Assembly: GCA_003554685.1 (NCBI GenBank)
Contig: PWHA01000157.1
Location: 1-13,820, forward strand
From: Halanaerobiaceae bacterium
Lineage (GTDB): Bacteria > Bacillota > Halanaerobiia > Halanaerobiales > Halarsenatibacteraceae
Length of the DNA: 13,820 nt
Direction: 5' to 3'
The translations under genes and the position numbers were made by a program. Below, in pieces: positions 1 through 7,690 of this stretch. Under the pieces are notes generated by a model that was not told the origin of the DNA, did not search any database, and saw only the letters and a program-made list of their open reading frames with translations. The stretch's first letter is position 1, and each line of letters opens with the position of its first letter.

Positions 1-497
1 ACAAAAGGACAGAACGGACTGAGGTTATGTTCTGGCCCGGGGGCTATGCCTATATCTATTTGATCTATGGAATTCATAATCTCCTGAATGTGGTTGCCTC
101 GGACCGGGACAAACCGGAGGCAGTTTTACTCAGAGCCTGTGAACCCTTGCAGGGGCTGGAAAAAATGGCTGTAAACAGGAAACTGGATCCCGATATAGAC
201 AGTATTTTTGCTTTCAGAAGGACAGATGATAATTTGAGCTCATCACCTGGTAGCTGTCCTAAAGCTTTAAGAAGGCTGACCGATGGCCCGGGGAAATTAA
301 CCCAGGCTCTTGCTATAGATCGCAGCCTTAACGGTCATGATCTCAAGGAACAGGATTCTCTTTTCCTTGTTGACGGGAAGCTTAAGCCGGGAGAAAAAGT
401 TGCCAGATCAGAGAGAATAAACATAGATTATGCAGAAGAGTACAGGGAGAAGCCCTGGAGATTTTTTCTGGAAAATAACGATTTTGTTTCCTGCTGA
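1..497 (+). CDS. 3-methyladenine (alkyladenine) DNA glycosylase, AAG/MPG family, 5'-truncated
   Basis: Base-excision repair glycosylase that removes alkylated purines such as 3-methyladenine. Only the C-terminal ~165 residues are here. The frame is open from base 3 (KRTERTEV, then the Met at 27), so that Met is internal and the true start lies before the window. Matches to the AAG fold are the strand YAYIYLIYGIHNLLNVV (the family's Tyr and Asn in the base-flipping pocket), VLLRACEPLQGLE (family 'RALEP' motif), and GPGKLTQALAID (family GPxKLxxAL). The catalytic Glu of this family lies in the missing N-terminal part and cannot be checked. The stop codon lies inside a perfect hairpin. The next gene begins 87 bp downstream, so joint transcription is possible but not shown. 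The family call is secure; activity is inferred. Confidence 0.93.
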   Translation, partial: KRTERTEVMFWPGGYAYIYLIYGIHNLLNVVASDRDKPEAVLLRACEPLQGLEKMAVNRKLDPDIDSIFAFRRTDDNLSSSPGSCPKALRRLTDGPGKLTQALAIDRSLNGHDLKEQDSLFLVDGKLKPGEKVARSERINIDYAEEYREKPWRFFLENNDFVSC

Positions 498-519
498 AAG
501 CAGATTACTCTGCTTTCAG
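494..519 (+). repeat. Perfect 11-bp inverted repeat over the glycosylase stop codon
   Basis: CTGAAAGCAGA (494-504) pairs with TCTGCTTTCAG (509-519) around the loop TTAC. The TGA stop (495-497) is in the left arm. The hairpin is not followed directly by a T-run; the nearest long T stretch (about 560-568) is some 40 nt away. It could be a transcript 3'-end or stability hairpin, or an imperfect terminator. Confidence 0.6.
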
Positions 520-584
520 GCAAAGGCAGCAGAGACAATATTTATATCCATTAATATTTATTTTTTTTAAATGAGGTGACCTCC

Positions 585-2885
585 ATGAAGGATTATTTTA
601 AACTTGATGACTGGAAAATAATTGAAGAGGGTTTCGAGCCTGGAGAAAATCGATTTACAGAAAGTATTATGAGCTTGGGCAACGGCCATATGGGAATGCG
701 GGGTAATTTTGAGGAGAAGTACAGTGGCGACAGCCTCCAGGGCACTTATATAGCAGGAGTTTACTATCCCGATAAGACTGTGGTTGGCTGGTGGAAGGTG
801 GGCTATCCCGAGTATTATGCCAAAGTACCAAATGCCACTAATATTATCGGCATAGATGTAAGAATTAATGGAGAAGAACTGGATCTGGCCTGCTGGCAGG
901 TTAATAGTTTTCGGCGGGAACTTAATATGGAGCAGGGTTTTTTAGAACGCACCTTTACAGCAGAGAATGGCGCTGGAGTCCAGGTAGCAGTATCAGCCCG
1001 CCGGTTTTTAAGTATGGCCCGTCGGGAGGTTGGAGCGGTATCCTACAGTATTACCCCTTTAAATCAGGAGATTAAGCTGGAACTGGTTCCCTATCTTGAC
1101 GGCACAATTACCAATGAGGATGCCAATTATGGCGAGGTTTTCTGGAAAGCTTCTCAGAACAAAGCAAAAACTGGAGAAGAGGAGCCTGCAGGAAGAGGCT
1201 ATCTTGCTTTGCGCACCAAAAAGTCTGATTTTCTGGTGGCTGCGGCCATGGAATATGAACTTAATAAACATCCGGTGGAGATCAAGGCCTCTCAGGAGAA
1301 GAAATATGTTAATAATTGTATTTCCCTTACAGCAAAACCTGAAGAAGAAATAAATCTGACGAAGTATATCGGGGTTACCACCAACAGGGATTACCGTGAT
1401 GACGAAACCGGCAGTCAGGCTCGCAGGAGAGCGAGAGAAGCCAGGAAAGCAGGCTGGCAGAAGCTCTTTGCCGAACATTCCAGGGCCTGGTCAGAAATCT
1501 GGGATGAGGGAGATATCAGAATTGAGGGTGATGTTGCGGCCCAGCAGGGCATTCGTTTTAATATTTTTCATCTCAATCAGACCTATACCGGTCATGACCC
1601 CAGACTGAACATCGGGCCTAAGGGTTTTACCGGTGAAAAATATGGAGGAGCAACTTACTGGGATACCGAAGCCTACTGCCTCCCTTTCTATCTAAATACC
1701 CGGGATAATGAAATTGCCAGAAATCTACTGCTCTATCGCTATCGTCATCTGGATAAGGCCAGAGAAAATGCTGATAAGTTGGGACTTGATGGTGCTCTTT
1801 ATCCCATGGTTACAATGAACGGAGAGGAGTGCCACAATGAATGGGAGATTACCTTTGAAGAGATCCACCGCAACGCCGCCATAGTTTATGCCATATATAA
1901 CTATATTCAATACACCGGAGATAGAGAATATCTGGCTGATTATGGTCTTGAAGTTATTTCTGAAGTTGCCCGCTTCTGGGAGGATAGAGCCCATTTCAAT
2001 CCCCGTAAAAATAAATATATGATTCTGGGAGTCACCGGTCCCAATGAATACGAAAACAATGTTAATAATAACTGGTATACCAACCGCATGGCTACCTGGT
2101 GCCTGGAATATGCCCTGAAAACTATCGATTACTTAAAGGATGAGTATCCCGGAAGTTTCCAGAAGCTCTGGAATGAGCTGGGATTATCGGCAGGAGAGCT
2201 GGAAAAATGGCGGGATATGATAGATAAGATGTATTATCCCTATGTTGAGGATCTGGAGGTTTTCAAACAGCAGGATGGCTACATGGATAAAGAATTAAAG
2301 ACCGTGTCTGAGATACCGGAGGAAGATCTGCCCCTCCATCAAAACTGGTCCTGGGACCGCATTCTCCGTTCCTGCTATGTCAAGCAGGCTGATGTGCTCC
2401 AGGGTCTTTATTTTCTTTCTGATCATTATGATCTGGCCACCAAGAAATTAAATTTTGATTTTTATGAACCCCGGACCGTCCATGAATCCTCTCTTTCGCC
2501 CTGTGTTTACAGCATCATTGCTGCAGAAATTGGCTATCAGGAGAGGGCCTATGAGCTCTATTTACGGACAGCCCGGCTGGATCTGGAAAATGTTAATAAA
2601 GATACGGAGGATGGCCTTCATATAACAAGCATGGCCGGCACCTGGATGTCGATAGTTCACGGGTTTGCCGGTATGAAACTGAAAAGGATTGCCGGTGAAA
2701 AGAAGGAAGAAAGAATTCTCAGTCTGGAACCCTTTATCCCTGAAAAATGGAAGAACTACAGCTTCAAAATCAATTACCTGGGAAGGATTCTCAATATTAA
2801 AGTGACTTCCACAGGTACAAGGGTAAAAAGGGAACAAGGTGAGCCGCTGGAGATATTGCTTGAGGGAGAAAAACAGAAGATTTAA
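585..2885 (+). CDS. mapA: Maltose phosphorylase (GH65)
   Basis: Cytoplasmic enzyme that converts maltose plus phosphate to glucose and beta-D-glucose 1-phosphate. The 766 residues are the usual GH65 phosphorylase length (~750-770). Layout by family: N-terminal beta-sandwich (about 1-270), linker, (alpha/alpha)6 barrel (about 330-690), small C-terminal beta domain. The acceptor loop HNEWEITFE (417-425) is the sequence I know for loop 3 of lactobacillar maltose phosphorylases; trehalose and kojibiose phosphorylases differ here, so the substrate call is fairly strong. The likely general acid is Glu488 in GPNEY. KQADVLQGL fits glucose contacts and HESSLS the phosphate site. I chose ATG 585 because GAGGTGA (573-579) sits 5 nt upstream; an in-frame GTG at 576 overlaps that site. 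No beta-phosphoglucomutase or maltose transporter gene adjoins it. A transporter gene follows by 18 bp, probably on the same transcript. Confidence 0.93.
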   Translation: MKDYFKLDDWKIIEEGFEPGENRFTESIMSLGNGHMGMRGNFEEKYSGDSLQGTYIAGVYYPDKTVVGWWKVGYPEYYAKVPNATNIIGIDVRINGEELDLACWQVNSFRRELNMEQGFLERTFTAENGAGVQVAVSARRFLSMARREVGAVSYSITPLNQEIKLELVPYLDGTITNEDANYGEVFWKASQNKAKTGEEEPAGRGYLALRTKKSDFLVAAAMEYELNKHPVEIKASQEKKYVNNCISLTAKPEEEINLTKYIGVTTNRDYRDDETGSQARRRAREARKAGWQKLFAEHSRAWSEIWDEGDIRIEGDVAAQQGIRFNIFHLNQTYTGHDPRLNIGPKGFTGEKYGGATYWDTEAYCLPFYLNTRDNEIARNLLLYRYRHLDKARENADKLGLDGALYPMVTMNGEECHNEWEITFEEIHRNAAIVYAIYNYIQYTGDREYLADYGLEVISEVARFWEDRAHFNPRKNKYMILGVTGPNEYENNVNNNWYTNRMATWCLEYALKTIDYLKDEYPGSFQKLWNELGLSAGELEKWRDMIDKMYYPYVEDLEVFKQQDGYMDKELKTVSEIPEEDLPLHQNWSWDRILRSCYVKQADVLQGLYFLSDHYDLATKKLNFDFYEPRTVHESSLSPCVYSIIAAEIGYQERAYELYLRTARLDLENVNKDTEDGLHITSMAGTWMSIVHGFAGMKLKRIAGEKKEERILSLEPFIPEKWKNYSFKINYLGRILNIKVTSTGTRVKREQGEPLEILLEGEKQKI

Positions 2886-2889
2886 GCGC

Positions 2890-2906
2890 AGGAGGTGCGG
2901 TTTTTG
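2890..2906 (+). promoter_or_regulatory. Ribosome binding site that fixes a TTG start for the DUF368 gene
   Basis: AGGAGGT at 2890-2896 is the only strong Shine-Dalgarno site here. It overlaps the in-frame GTG at 2895, which therefore cannot be the start. The in-frame TTG at 2904 has an ideal 7-nt spacer. The open frame extends to the GTG, so automatic calls may add three residues. Confidence 0.75.
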
Positions 2907-3701
2907 CTTGGGAAAAACACCAGGATTTTTTTGCAGGGTCTGCCAATCGGTCTGGCCAATACTTTGCCTGGCATGAGCGGCGGTACGGTAGCTTTGATAT
3001 TATGTCTTTATGAACCTCTGCTTAAAGCCCTGAAAAAAATTGATCTGAAGTTTCTCCTGCCCCTGGGACTGGGAGGAGCAGGAGGTGCTCTGCTGGGAGC
3101 GTTGGTAATCGAGCGTTTCGTCCAGCTCTATCCTGACCGGGTCATGGCTCTCCTTGCTGGAATGATACTGGCGTCATTAAGGGTTACTTTAAGGGAGGCC
3201 GGCGGTCTGGATTTAAAGGGCGATTTCTCTAAGGGCAAAATATTAAATTATGGGCTGATACTCCTTGGTATTATAGCCGCGCTCCTTTTTTCCGGAGGTA
3301 GTTCCGGACTTTCGGGTAGTGCAAGTAATTTCCGAATTTTTCTGGGAGGATTTTTCGGCAGCGCTACCATGATTCTTCCCGGGATAAGTGGCGGTACAAT
3401 GCTGGTAATACTGGGGGTCTATTACCCGGTAATTTCTGCCATCGCCAGCCTGAGTCTGGTTCCGATGTTCTTTTTTGGCTCTGGTCTGGCCGCTGGTCTG
3501 ATTGTTTTTGCCTGGTTTTTAAGCTGGCTGCTGCAGAGGCGCCGGCGGACCATAATGTATTTTTTAAGCGGCCTGATACTGGGTTCGCTTGGCAGTGTAG
3601 TTCCACCTGCTCCCGGGTTAGCGGCAGTTTTGCTGTTTTTGCTGGGATTTCTGGGAGTCTGGCTTTTAATCTCCTGGACTTCCAGGAAAAAATCTTTATA
3701 A
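2904..3701 (+). CDS. popT: DUF368 family membrane protein, PopT-type undecaprenyl-phosphate transporter
   Basis: A polytopic inner-membrane protein of 265 residues with about eight hydrophobic segments. The DUF368 signature appears twice, as PGMSGGT (22-28) and PGISGGT (159-165), reflecting the internal repeat of this fold. DUF368 proteins (PopT) were shown in 2023 to return undecaprenyl phosphate across the membrane for reuse in cell-wall and polymer synthesis, and in some bacteria they matter most at alkaline pH. That role is taken from the family, not read here. The start is TTG 2904 (see the RBS entry). The gene follows the maltose phosphorylase by 18 bp and is probably co-transcribed with it. 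A basic stretch (LLQRRRRTIMY) forms one cytoplasmic loop. The family call is certain; the symbol follows current usage for DUF368. Confidence 0.9.
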   Translation: MLGKNTRIFLQGLPIGLANTLPGMSGGTVALILCLYEPLLKALKKIDLKFLLPLGLGGAGGALLGALVIERFVQLYPDRVMALLAGMILASLRVTLREAGGLDLKGDFSKGKILNYGLILLGIIAALLFSGGSSGLSGSASNFRIFLGGFFGSATMILPGISGGTMLVILGVYYPVISAIASLSLVPMFFFGSGLAAGLIVFAWFLSWLLQRRRRTIMYFLSGLILGSLGSVVPPAPGLAAVLLFLLGFLGVWLLISWTSRKKSL

Positions 3702-3766
3702 TAGCTGCTGTTTACAACATTAATAACACATATAATGTTATTGATAAAAGGTAAATTTAAAATAGC

Positions 3767-3795
3767 TTGAAACGTTCTTTTAACTTTAAAATAAT
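3767..3795 (+). promoter_or_regulatory. Candidate sigma-A promoter for the CHR gene
   Basis: TTGAAA (3767-3772), a 17-nt spacer, and AATAAT (3790-3795): five of six matches in each box. It lies about 90 bp before the CHR start codon in an AT-rich gap. This supports transcription separate from the upstream DUF368 gene. No downstream structure is obvious. Confidence 0.4.
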
Positions 3796-3885
3796 TTATT
3801 GTACTTGAGATGAGCGGGGAATGCTGCAAGAAATATTACAGGAAACACAAATAATCATAAAAAAACTATTAAAAGAGGTGAAAAG

Positions 3886-4407
3886 ATGACATCTCTGTTA
3901 AATTTATTTGCTGCTTTTTTTCGGGTTGGAGTTTTCAGCCTGGGGGGAGGATATGTTCTCTATCCCCTGATTGAAAAGGAGGTGGTGGATAATTATAGCT
4001 GGTTGACCGCCGAAAAGTTTGCTGAGTTTACCGGTATTTTTCAGGGAATACCGGGCGCCATTTCTATAAAATTTGCCACTCTGACCGGTTACCGGGTAAG
4101 CGGCCTTCCGGGAGTACTGGCGGCAAATCTGGGGGTTATACTTCCTCCGGCTCTGATAATAATAGGTCTGGTCGGGCTGCTGGCCAGACTGCAGGAGCAG
4201 GCTTTTTTTACCGCCTTTCTCCGAGGAGTTTCTTTTGCTACGGTGGGCTTGATCTGCTATTTCATCTATACCATAGCCCTTTCTTTAAGCTGGCAAATTT
4301 CGGGTTTTCTGCTGGCCGGTGCTGTATTTCTTATTCTGATTGTAACCGGAATTCATCCCGGATTGGTAATAGTTTTTGCCGGTGCTGCCGGTATCTTAAT
4401 ATTTTAG
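3886..4407 (+). CDS. Short-chain chromate transporter family (CHR) protein
   Basis: A single-domain CHR protein of 173 residues with five or six hydrophobic segments. Family hallmarks are FxLGGGYVLYPLIEKEVV near the N-terminus (about 18-35), the IPGAISIKFATLTGYR region (usual form NPGPIAINTATFVGYR), and GLPGVLAANLGVILPP. Long CHR proteins such as ChrA export chromate. Short ones usually come as two adjacent genes whose products act together. No partner gene lies on either side, in the 184-bp gap upstream or the 266-bp gap downstream, so the partner is elsewhere or it works as a homo-oligomer. The substrate is unknown: many CHR proteins have no link to chromate. A good RBS (AGAGGTGA) precedes the ATG. 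Confidence 0.87.
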   Translation: MTSLLNLFAAFFRVGVFSLGGGYVLYPLIEKEVVDNYSWLTAEKFAEFTGIFQGIPGAISIKFATLTGYRVSGLPGVLAANLGVILPPALIIIGLVGLLARLQEQAFFTAFLRGVSFATVGLICYFIYTIALSLSWQISGFLLAGAVFLILIVTGIHPGLVIVFAGAAGILIF

Positions 4408-4476
4408 CCTGAGAATTTTTAAGTATTATTCCTTTAATTTTCACATCTTCCTGATAATTTTAAGGGGTGTTAAATT

Positions 4477-4505
4477 TTGCCACTATCTGAAGGACATGGT
4501 ATAAT
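4477..4505 (+). promoter_or_regulatory. Strong extended -10 promoter for the disulfide-reductase gene
   Basis: TTGCCA (4477-4482), a 17-nt spacer, and a perfect TATAAT (4500-4505) preceded by TGG at 4497-4499, giving an extended -10. Transcription should start near 4512, leaving a leader of about 160 nt before the ATG at 4674. The leader contains AAGCCGG twice (about 4525-4543) and long T-runs, but I see no known riboswitch. Confidence 0.75.
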
Positions 4506-4673
4506 AATTAGAGGAATTTGCTATTAAGCCGGTTGTAAGCCGGATGAATTTTTTATTTTAATAAGTTTTTGATTGGGCGAATAAATTTTTTGTGTTTTTC
4601 CTGGAATTGATTGAATCAGCCTGATAATATGAACCTGAGCTTTAAGTTGAGCAGGCTTAAGGAGGAATTTTTT

Positions 4674-6020
4674 ATGAAGATAGCAGTTATAGGTGGAGTG
4701 GCAGCAGGAACAAGTGCAGCAGCCCGGGCCCGACGGGTGAATCCTGAGGCTGAAATTATTCTTTTTGAAAAGGATAAAAACATTTCCTATGCTGGCTGTG
4801 GACTTCCCTATTATATTTCCGGGGTTACCCCTGAAAGATCCCAGCTCATCAATAATACACCTGAAGAGTTCCGGGAAAAGTATGAAGTTGAGGTTAAAAT
4901 ATCTCATGAAGTGACCGCTATCCATCCCGAAGAAAAATTTATTGAATATGAAGATCTGGTTCATGATAGGATCGGGCGGGAAAAATATGATAAGTTGATC
5001 ATAGCTACCGGAGCCAGACCCTTAACTCCCCCTATTCCGGGAATAAAATTAGAGCGGGTTTTACCTTTGAGGACAGTACAGGATGGAGATCGAATCAAAA
5101 GGCTGACCGGTCATCAAAATGTTAAGAAAGTAGTTATTGTTGGGGGAGGTTATATAGGACTGGAAATGGCCGAAGCCTTTGATAAATTGGGAATGGAAAT
5201 TTCCCTGATTGAAATGCAGGAGAATGTTATGCCCCTAGTAAATGCGGAACTTGCAGATAAAATTGAAAGTCATCTCCAGGACAAGGGTGTTAAACTTTAC
5301 ACCGGAGAGGCAGTTAAAGAATTTGTTGGGGATGGGATTGTCTCGGGGGTGGTAACAGATAAAGATCGCATAATTCAGGCTGATCTGGTACTGTTTGCTA
5401 TTGGAGTGCGTCCGGTGTCTGAACTGGCAGCCCAGGCCGGGGTTGAGCTCGGGGTGAGAAATGCCATCCGGGTTAATCATCGCATGGAAACCAGCCTCAG
5501 GGATGTGTATGCCTGTGGTGACTGTGCTCAAAGTATTAATCTGGTAAGCGGCAGACCTGCCTGGGTGCCGCTGGGTTCGACTGCCAATAAACAGGGCAGG
5601 GTGGCAGGAACCAATGCTGCCGGAGGTTCTGGCAGTCATTTTGGCATACTGGCCACCTCGATCACCAAGGTATTTGATCTTACCATTGCTACCACTGGAA
5701 TTAAAGAAGAGGAGGCAGAAGAGGCAGATTTTGATCCTGTTTCTGTTACAGTTAATGTTCCCAATCATGCCGGGTATTATCCTGGTTTTAAAAACTTTGT
5801 GCTGCGGGGAATTTTTGACCGGAATTCCGGCCGGCTGCTGGGAGCTGAAGCCCTGGGAAAAAGCGGAGTTAATAAGAGAATCGATGTTCTGGTTTCAGCA
5901 ATTTACAGTGAGCTGACTGCTGAAGATCTTTTTCAGCTTGATCTGGCCTATGCTCCCCCCTATTCCACTCCCAAGGATGCTGTATCAATTCTTGGGATGG
6001 TGGCGGGCAAAAAGATATAG
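4674..6020 (+). CDS. CoA-disulfide reductase / NADH oxidase family flavoprotein
   Basis: An FAD- and NAD(P)H-dependent pyridine nucleotide-disulfide oxidoreductase of 448 residues. The N-terminal FAD Rossmann motif is GGVAAGTSAA (7-16). The single redox Cys42 lies in SYAGCGLPYY, typical of the one-cysteine class (CoA-disulfide reductase, NADH oxidase, NADH-dependent polysulfide reductase). The NAD(P)H motif GGGYIG is at 157-162 and the second FAD motif, YACGDC, has Asp283. The C-terminal YAPPYSTPKDAV resembles the dimer-interface segment that contributes tyrosines in CoA-disulfide reductases. No rhodanese domain is attached. ATG 4674 is chosen for AAGGAGGA (4659-4666) 7 nt upstream; the frame stays open back to 4611, but the in-frame TTG 4611 and ATG 4629 lack an RBS. 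The family is certain. Whether it reduces CoA disulfide, oxygen or polysulfide cannot be read from the sequence. Confidence 0.9.
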   Translation: MKIAVIGGVAAGTSAAARARRVNPEAEIILFEKDKNISYAGCGLPYYISGVTPERSQLINNTPEEFREKYEVEVKISHEVTAIHPEEKFIEYEDLVHDRIGREKYDKLIIATGARPLTPPIPGIKLERVLPLRTVQDGDRIKRLTGHQNVKKVVIVGGGYIGLEMAEAFDKLGMEISLIEMQENVMPLVNAELADKIESHLQDKGVKLYTGEAVKEFVGDGIVSGVVTDKDRIIQADLVLFAIGVRPVSELAAQAGVELGVRNAIRVNHRMETSLRDVYACGDCAQSINLVSGRPAWVPLGSTANKQGRVAGTNAAGGSGSHFGILATSITKVFDLTIATTGIKEEEAEEADFDPVSVTVNVPNHAGYYPGFKNFVLRGIFDRNSGRLLGAEALGKSGVNKRIDVLVSAIYSELTAEDLFQLDLAYAPPYSTPKDAVSILGMVAGKKI

Positions 6021-6110
6021 ATTCAAATTTTGATCATCATTATTAAGATCATTATAAAGCTTTAACTGCCTGATTCAGTTTTAATTACCTGCTAGAGAGG
6101 AAGGAATAAA

Positions 6111-7520
6111 TTGAATTATAAAACAGAAAACATCTGGAAGACAGTTGATGCCAAGACTGAAGATCAAATTCAGAGATTTTCCGGTCAGTATGCCAGCTTT
6201 ATGGATAAAAATAGAACAGAAAGAGAGTTTATCAGATCAACTGTAGAATTTTTGGAGAAGAAAGGATTTAAGGAACTTTCAGAGGTTGAAACCCTGGATT
6301 CTGGCAGCAAGCTTTATGCCCTTAACAGAGAGGGGGCGGTTCTGGCGGCGGTAACCGGAAAAAAGAAACTAAATCAGGGTATAAATCTTATAGGGGCCCA
6401 TGTTGATGCTCCCAGAATTGATTTAAAACCCAGGCCGCTTTTTGAGGAAAAGGAGCTGGCATTTTTTACCACCCATTATTATGGCGGCATCAGAAAATAT
6501 CAGTGGGTTACCCTTCCGCTGGCCCTCCACGGAGTGGTTGTTAAACAGGACGGCAGTAGGGTTAATATAGCTGTTGGTATGAATCCTGAAGATCCGGTTT
6601 TTTACATTACCGATCTCCTACCTCATTTTGCCGGCAAACAGCGGGAGAAGAAGCTGAAGGAAGCCATCAAGGCGGAACAGCTAAATGTCCTGGTTGGAAG
6701 CCGACCGGCAGCCGAAGATAAATCACAAAGAAAGAACTCAGAACTGGGGGATAATGAACTTACTCCGGTGAAAAAAGCCCTGCTGAAATTGATCAAAGCC
6801 AGGTATGACCTGGAGGAAGAAGACCTGATAAGCGCCGAGCTGCAGCTGGTTCCAGCTCAAAAAAGCCGGGATGTAGGCCTGGATGGGACACTGCTGGGTT
6901 CCTATGCCCATGACGACAGGGTTTGCAGTTATACCGCTCTGCGGGCTCTTACTGCCGTTGAAAAACCTGAAAAAACTGCCGCTATTATTCTGGTTGACAG
7001 GGAAGAGGTTGGCAGCATGGGCAGCACCGGCATGCAGTCCCGTTTTTTTGAAAATGCCCTGGCCCGAATGCTTACCAGGTCCAGCCCGGATTACAGCGAT
7101 CTTCTCCTGCGGGAGACACTGGAGAACAGCACAGCTCTTTCAGGTGATGTAACTGCCGGTTTTGATCCTGATTTTGCTGAAATAGCTTCCAGAAATAACA
7201 CCTCTCTTCTTAATCACGGCATCAATATGACTCCCTATACCGGTGCCCGGGGCAAGGGAGGAGCTTCTGAAGCTTCAGCAGAGTTTCGTTCCCGGATTCG
7301 CCGGATCTGGAATGAAAATCAGGTTGCCTGGCAGGCCACAGAAATGGGAGAGGTGGATAAAGGAGGAGGCGGAACAATAGCAAAATTTTTAGCAAATTAT
7401 AATATTTCTGTTCTGGATTGCGGCCCGGCCGTTCTCTCCATGCATTCTCCCTTCGAATTAGCCAGTAAAGCTGATATTTATCATACCTGGCTGGCCTTTA
7501 AAAGTTATCTGGAAAGTTAG
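6111..7520 (+). CDS. apeA: M18 family zinc aminopeptidase
   Basis: A cytoplasmic metallo-aminopeptidase of 469 residues, with the usual length and motifs of the bacterial aminopeptidase-1 (ApeA) branch of M18. Likely metal and catalytic residues in order: His97 and Asp99 (GAHVDAPR), Asp268/Asp269 (AHDDRV), Glu298/Glu299 (DREEVGS), Asp346 (SGDVTAG), His445 (SMHSPFE). TTG 6111 is chosen as start because GAGGAAGGA (6097-6105) lies 5 nt upstream and the N-terminus (ENIWK...FMDKNRTERE) matches the family start. It stands alone: 90 bp after the flavoprotein gene, with a weak AACTG/CAGTT hairpin (about 6064-6080) between them, and 170 bp before trxA. The role is peptide turnover, probably releasing acidic or neutral N-terminal residues; preference is not predictable. 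The family call is firm, the symbol less so. Confidence 0.9.
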   Translation: MNYKTENIWKTVDAKTEDQIQRFSGQYASFMDKNRTEREFIRSTVEFLEKKGFKELSEVETLDSGSKLYALNREGAVLAAVTGKKKLNQGINLIGAHVDAPRIDLKPRPLFEEKELAFFTTHYYGGIRKYQWVTLPLALHGVVVKQDGSRVNIAVGMNPEDPVFYITDLLPHFAGKQREKKLKEAIKAEQLNVLVGSRPAAEDKSQRKNSELGDNELTPVKKALLKLIKARYDLEEEDLISAELQLVPAQKSRDVGLDGTLLGSYAHDDRVCSYTALRALTAVEKPEKTAAIILVDREEVGSMGSTGMQSRFFENALARMLTRSSPDYSDLLLRETLENSTALSGDVTAGFDPDFAEIASRNNTSLLNHGINMTPYTGARGKGGASEASAEFRSRIRRIWNENQVAWQATEMGEVDKGGGGTIAKFLANYNISVLDCGPAVLSMHSPFELASKADIYHTWLAFKSYLES

Positions 7521-7529
7521 CTCAATGTA

Positions 7530-7551
7530 ATGTATAATGAATGTATAATGA
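7530..7551 (+). repeat. Perfect 11-bp tandem repeat before trxA
   Basis: ATGTATAATGA at 7530-7540 is repeated exactly at 7541-7551. Each unit contains TATAAT. The 11-bp period is about one DNA turn, so a protein could contact both units on the same face. A simple duplication is equally possible. Confidence 0.7.
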
Positions 7552-7561
7552 TTAACATATT

Positions 7562-7588
7562 TTGAGAGCAGATGAGTTATAATATAAT
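7562..7588 (+). promoter_or_regulatory. Possible trxA promoter with overlapping TATAAT boxes
   Basis: TTGAGA (7562-7567) is followed by two overlapping TATAAT hexamers at 7578-7583 and 7583-7588. The second gives a 15-nt spacer, short but tolerable. The trxA start codon is about 100 bp downstream. Two more TATAAT copies in the tandem repeat just upstream have no clear -35 box, so the real start site is uncertain. Confidence 0.4.
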
Positions 7589-7690
7589 ATAGATGTAAAA
7601 TAAAAAACTGCTGTTTTGTCTTTTTTGTAAGTTTTAAGAGGAAAGTTTTGTTATCAGGAGAAAATTTACTGGAAAAAGGAGGAGTTATAA

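Noticed and set aside
3672..3687. 6-bp stem TCCTGG/CCAGGA near the end of the DUF368 gene
   Set aside because: It lies within the coding sequence and is followed by an A-run rather than a T-run, so it is not a terminator on the plus strand.
3722..3742. AATAACA/TGTTATT inverted repeat
   Set aside because: Weak AT-only stem with alternative pairings and no T-tract; not distinguishable from AT-rich background.
3422..3829. 135-codon minus-strand frame over the DUF368 3' end
   Set aside because: Mostly a mirror of a clear membrane-protein gene; its composition is low in recognisable motifs.
4524..4964. 146-codon minus-strand frame across the reductase leader and 5' end
   Set aside because: Overlaps a strong plus-strand promoter leader and the FAD-binding start of a real gene; no domain is seen.
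5235..5768. 177-codon open frame on the minus strand
   Set aside because: Fully antisense to the disulfide reductase, whose motifs are intact. The translation shows no recognisable domain and there is no RBS.
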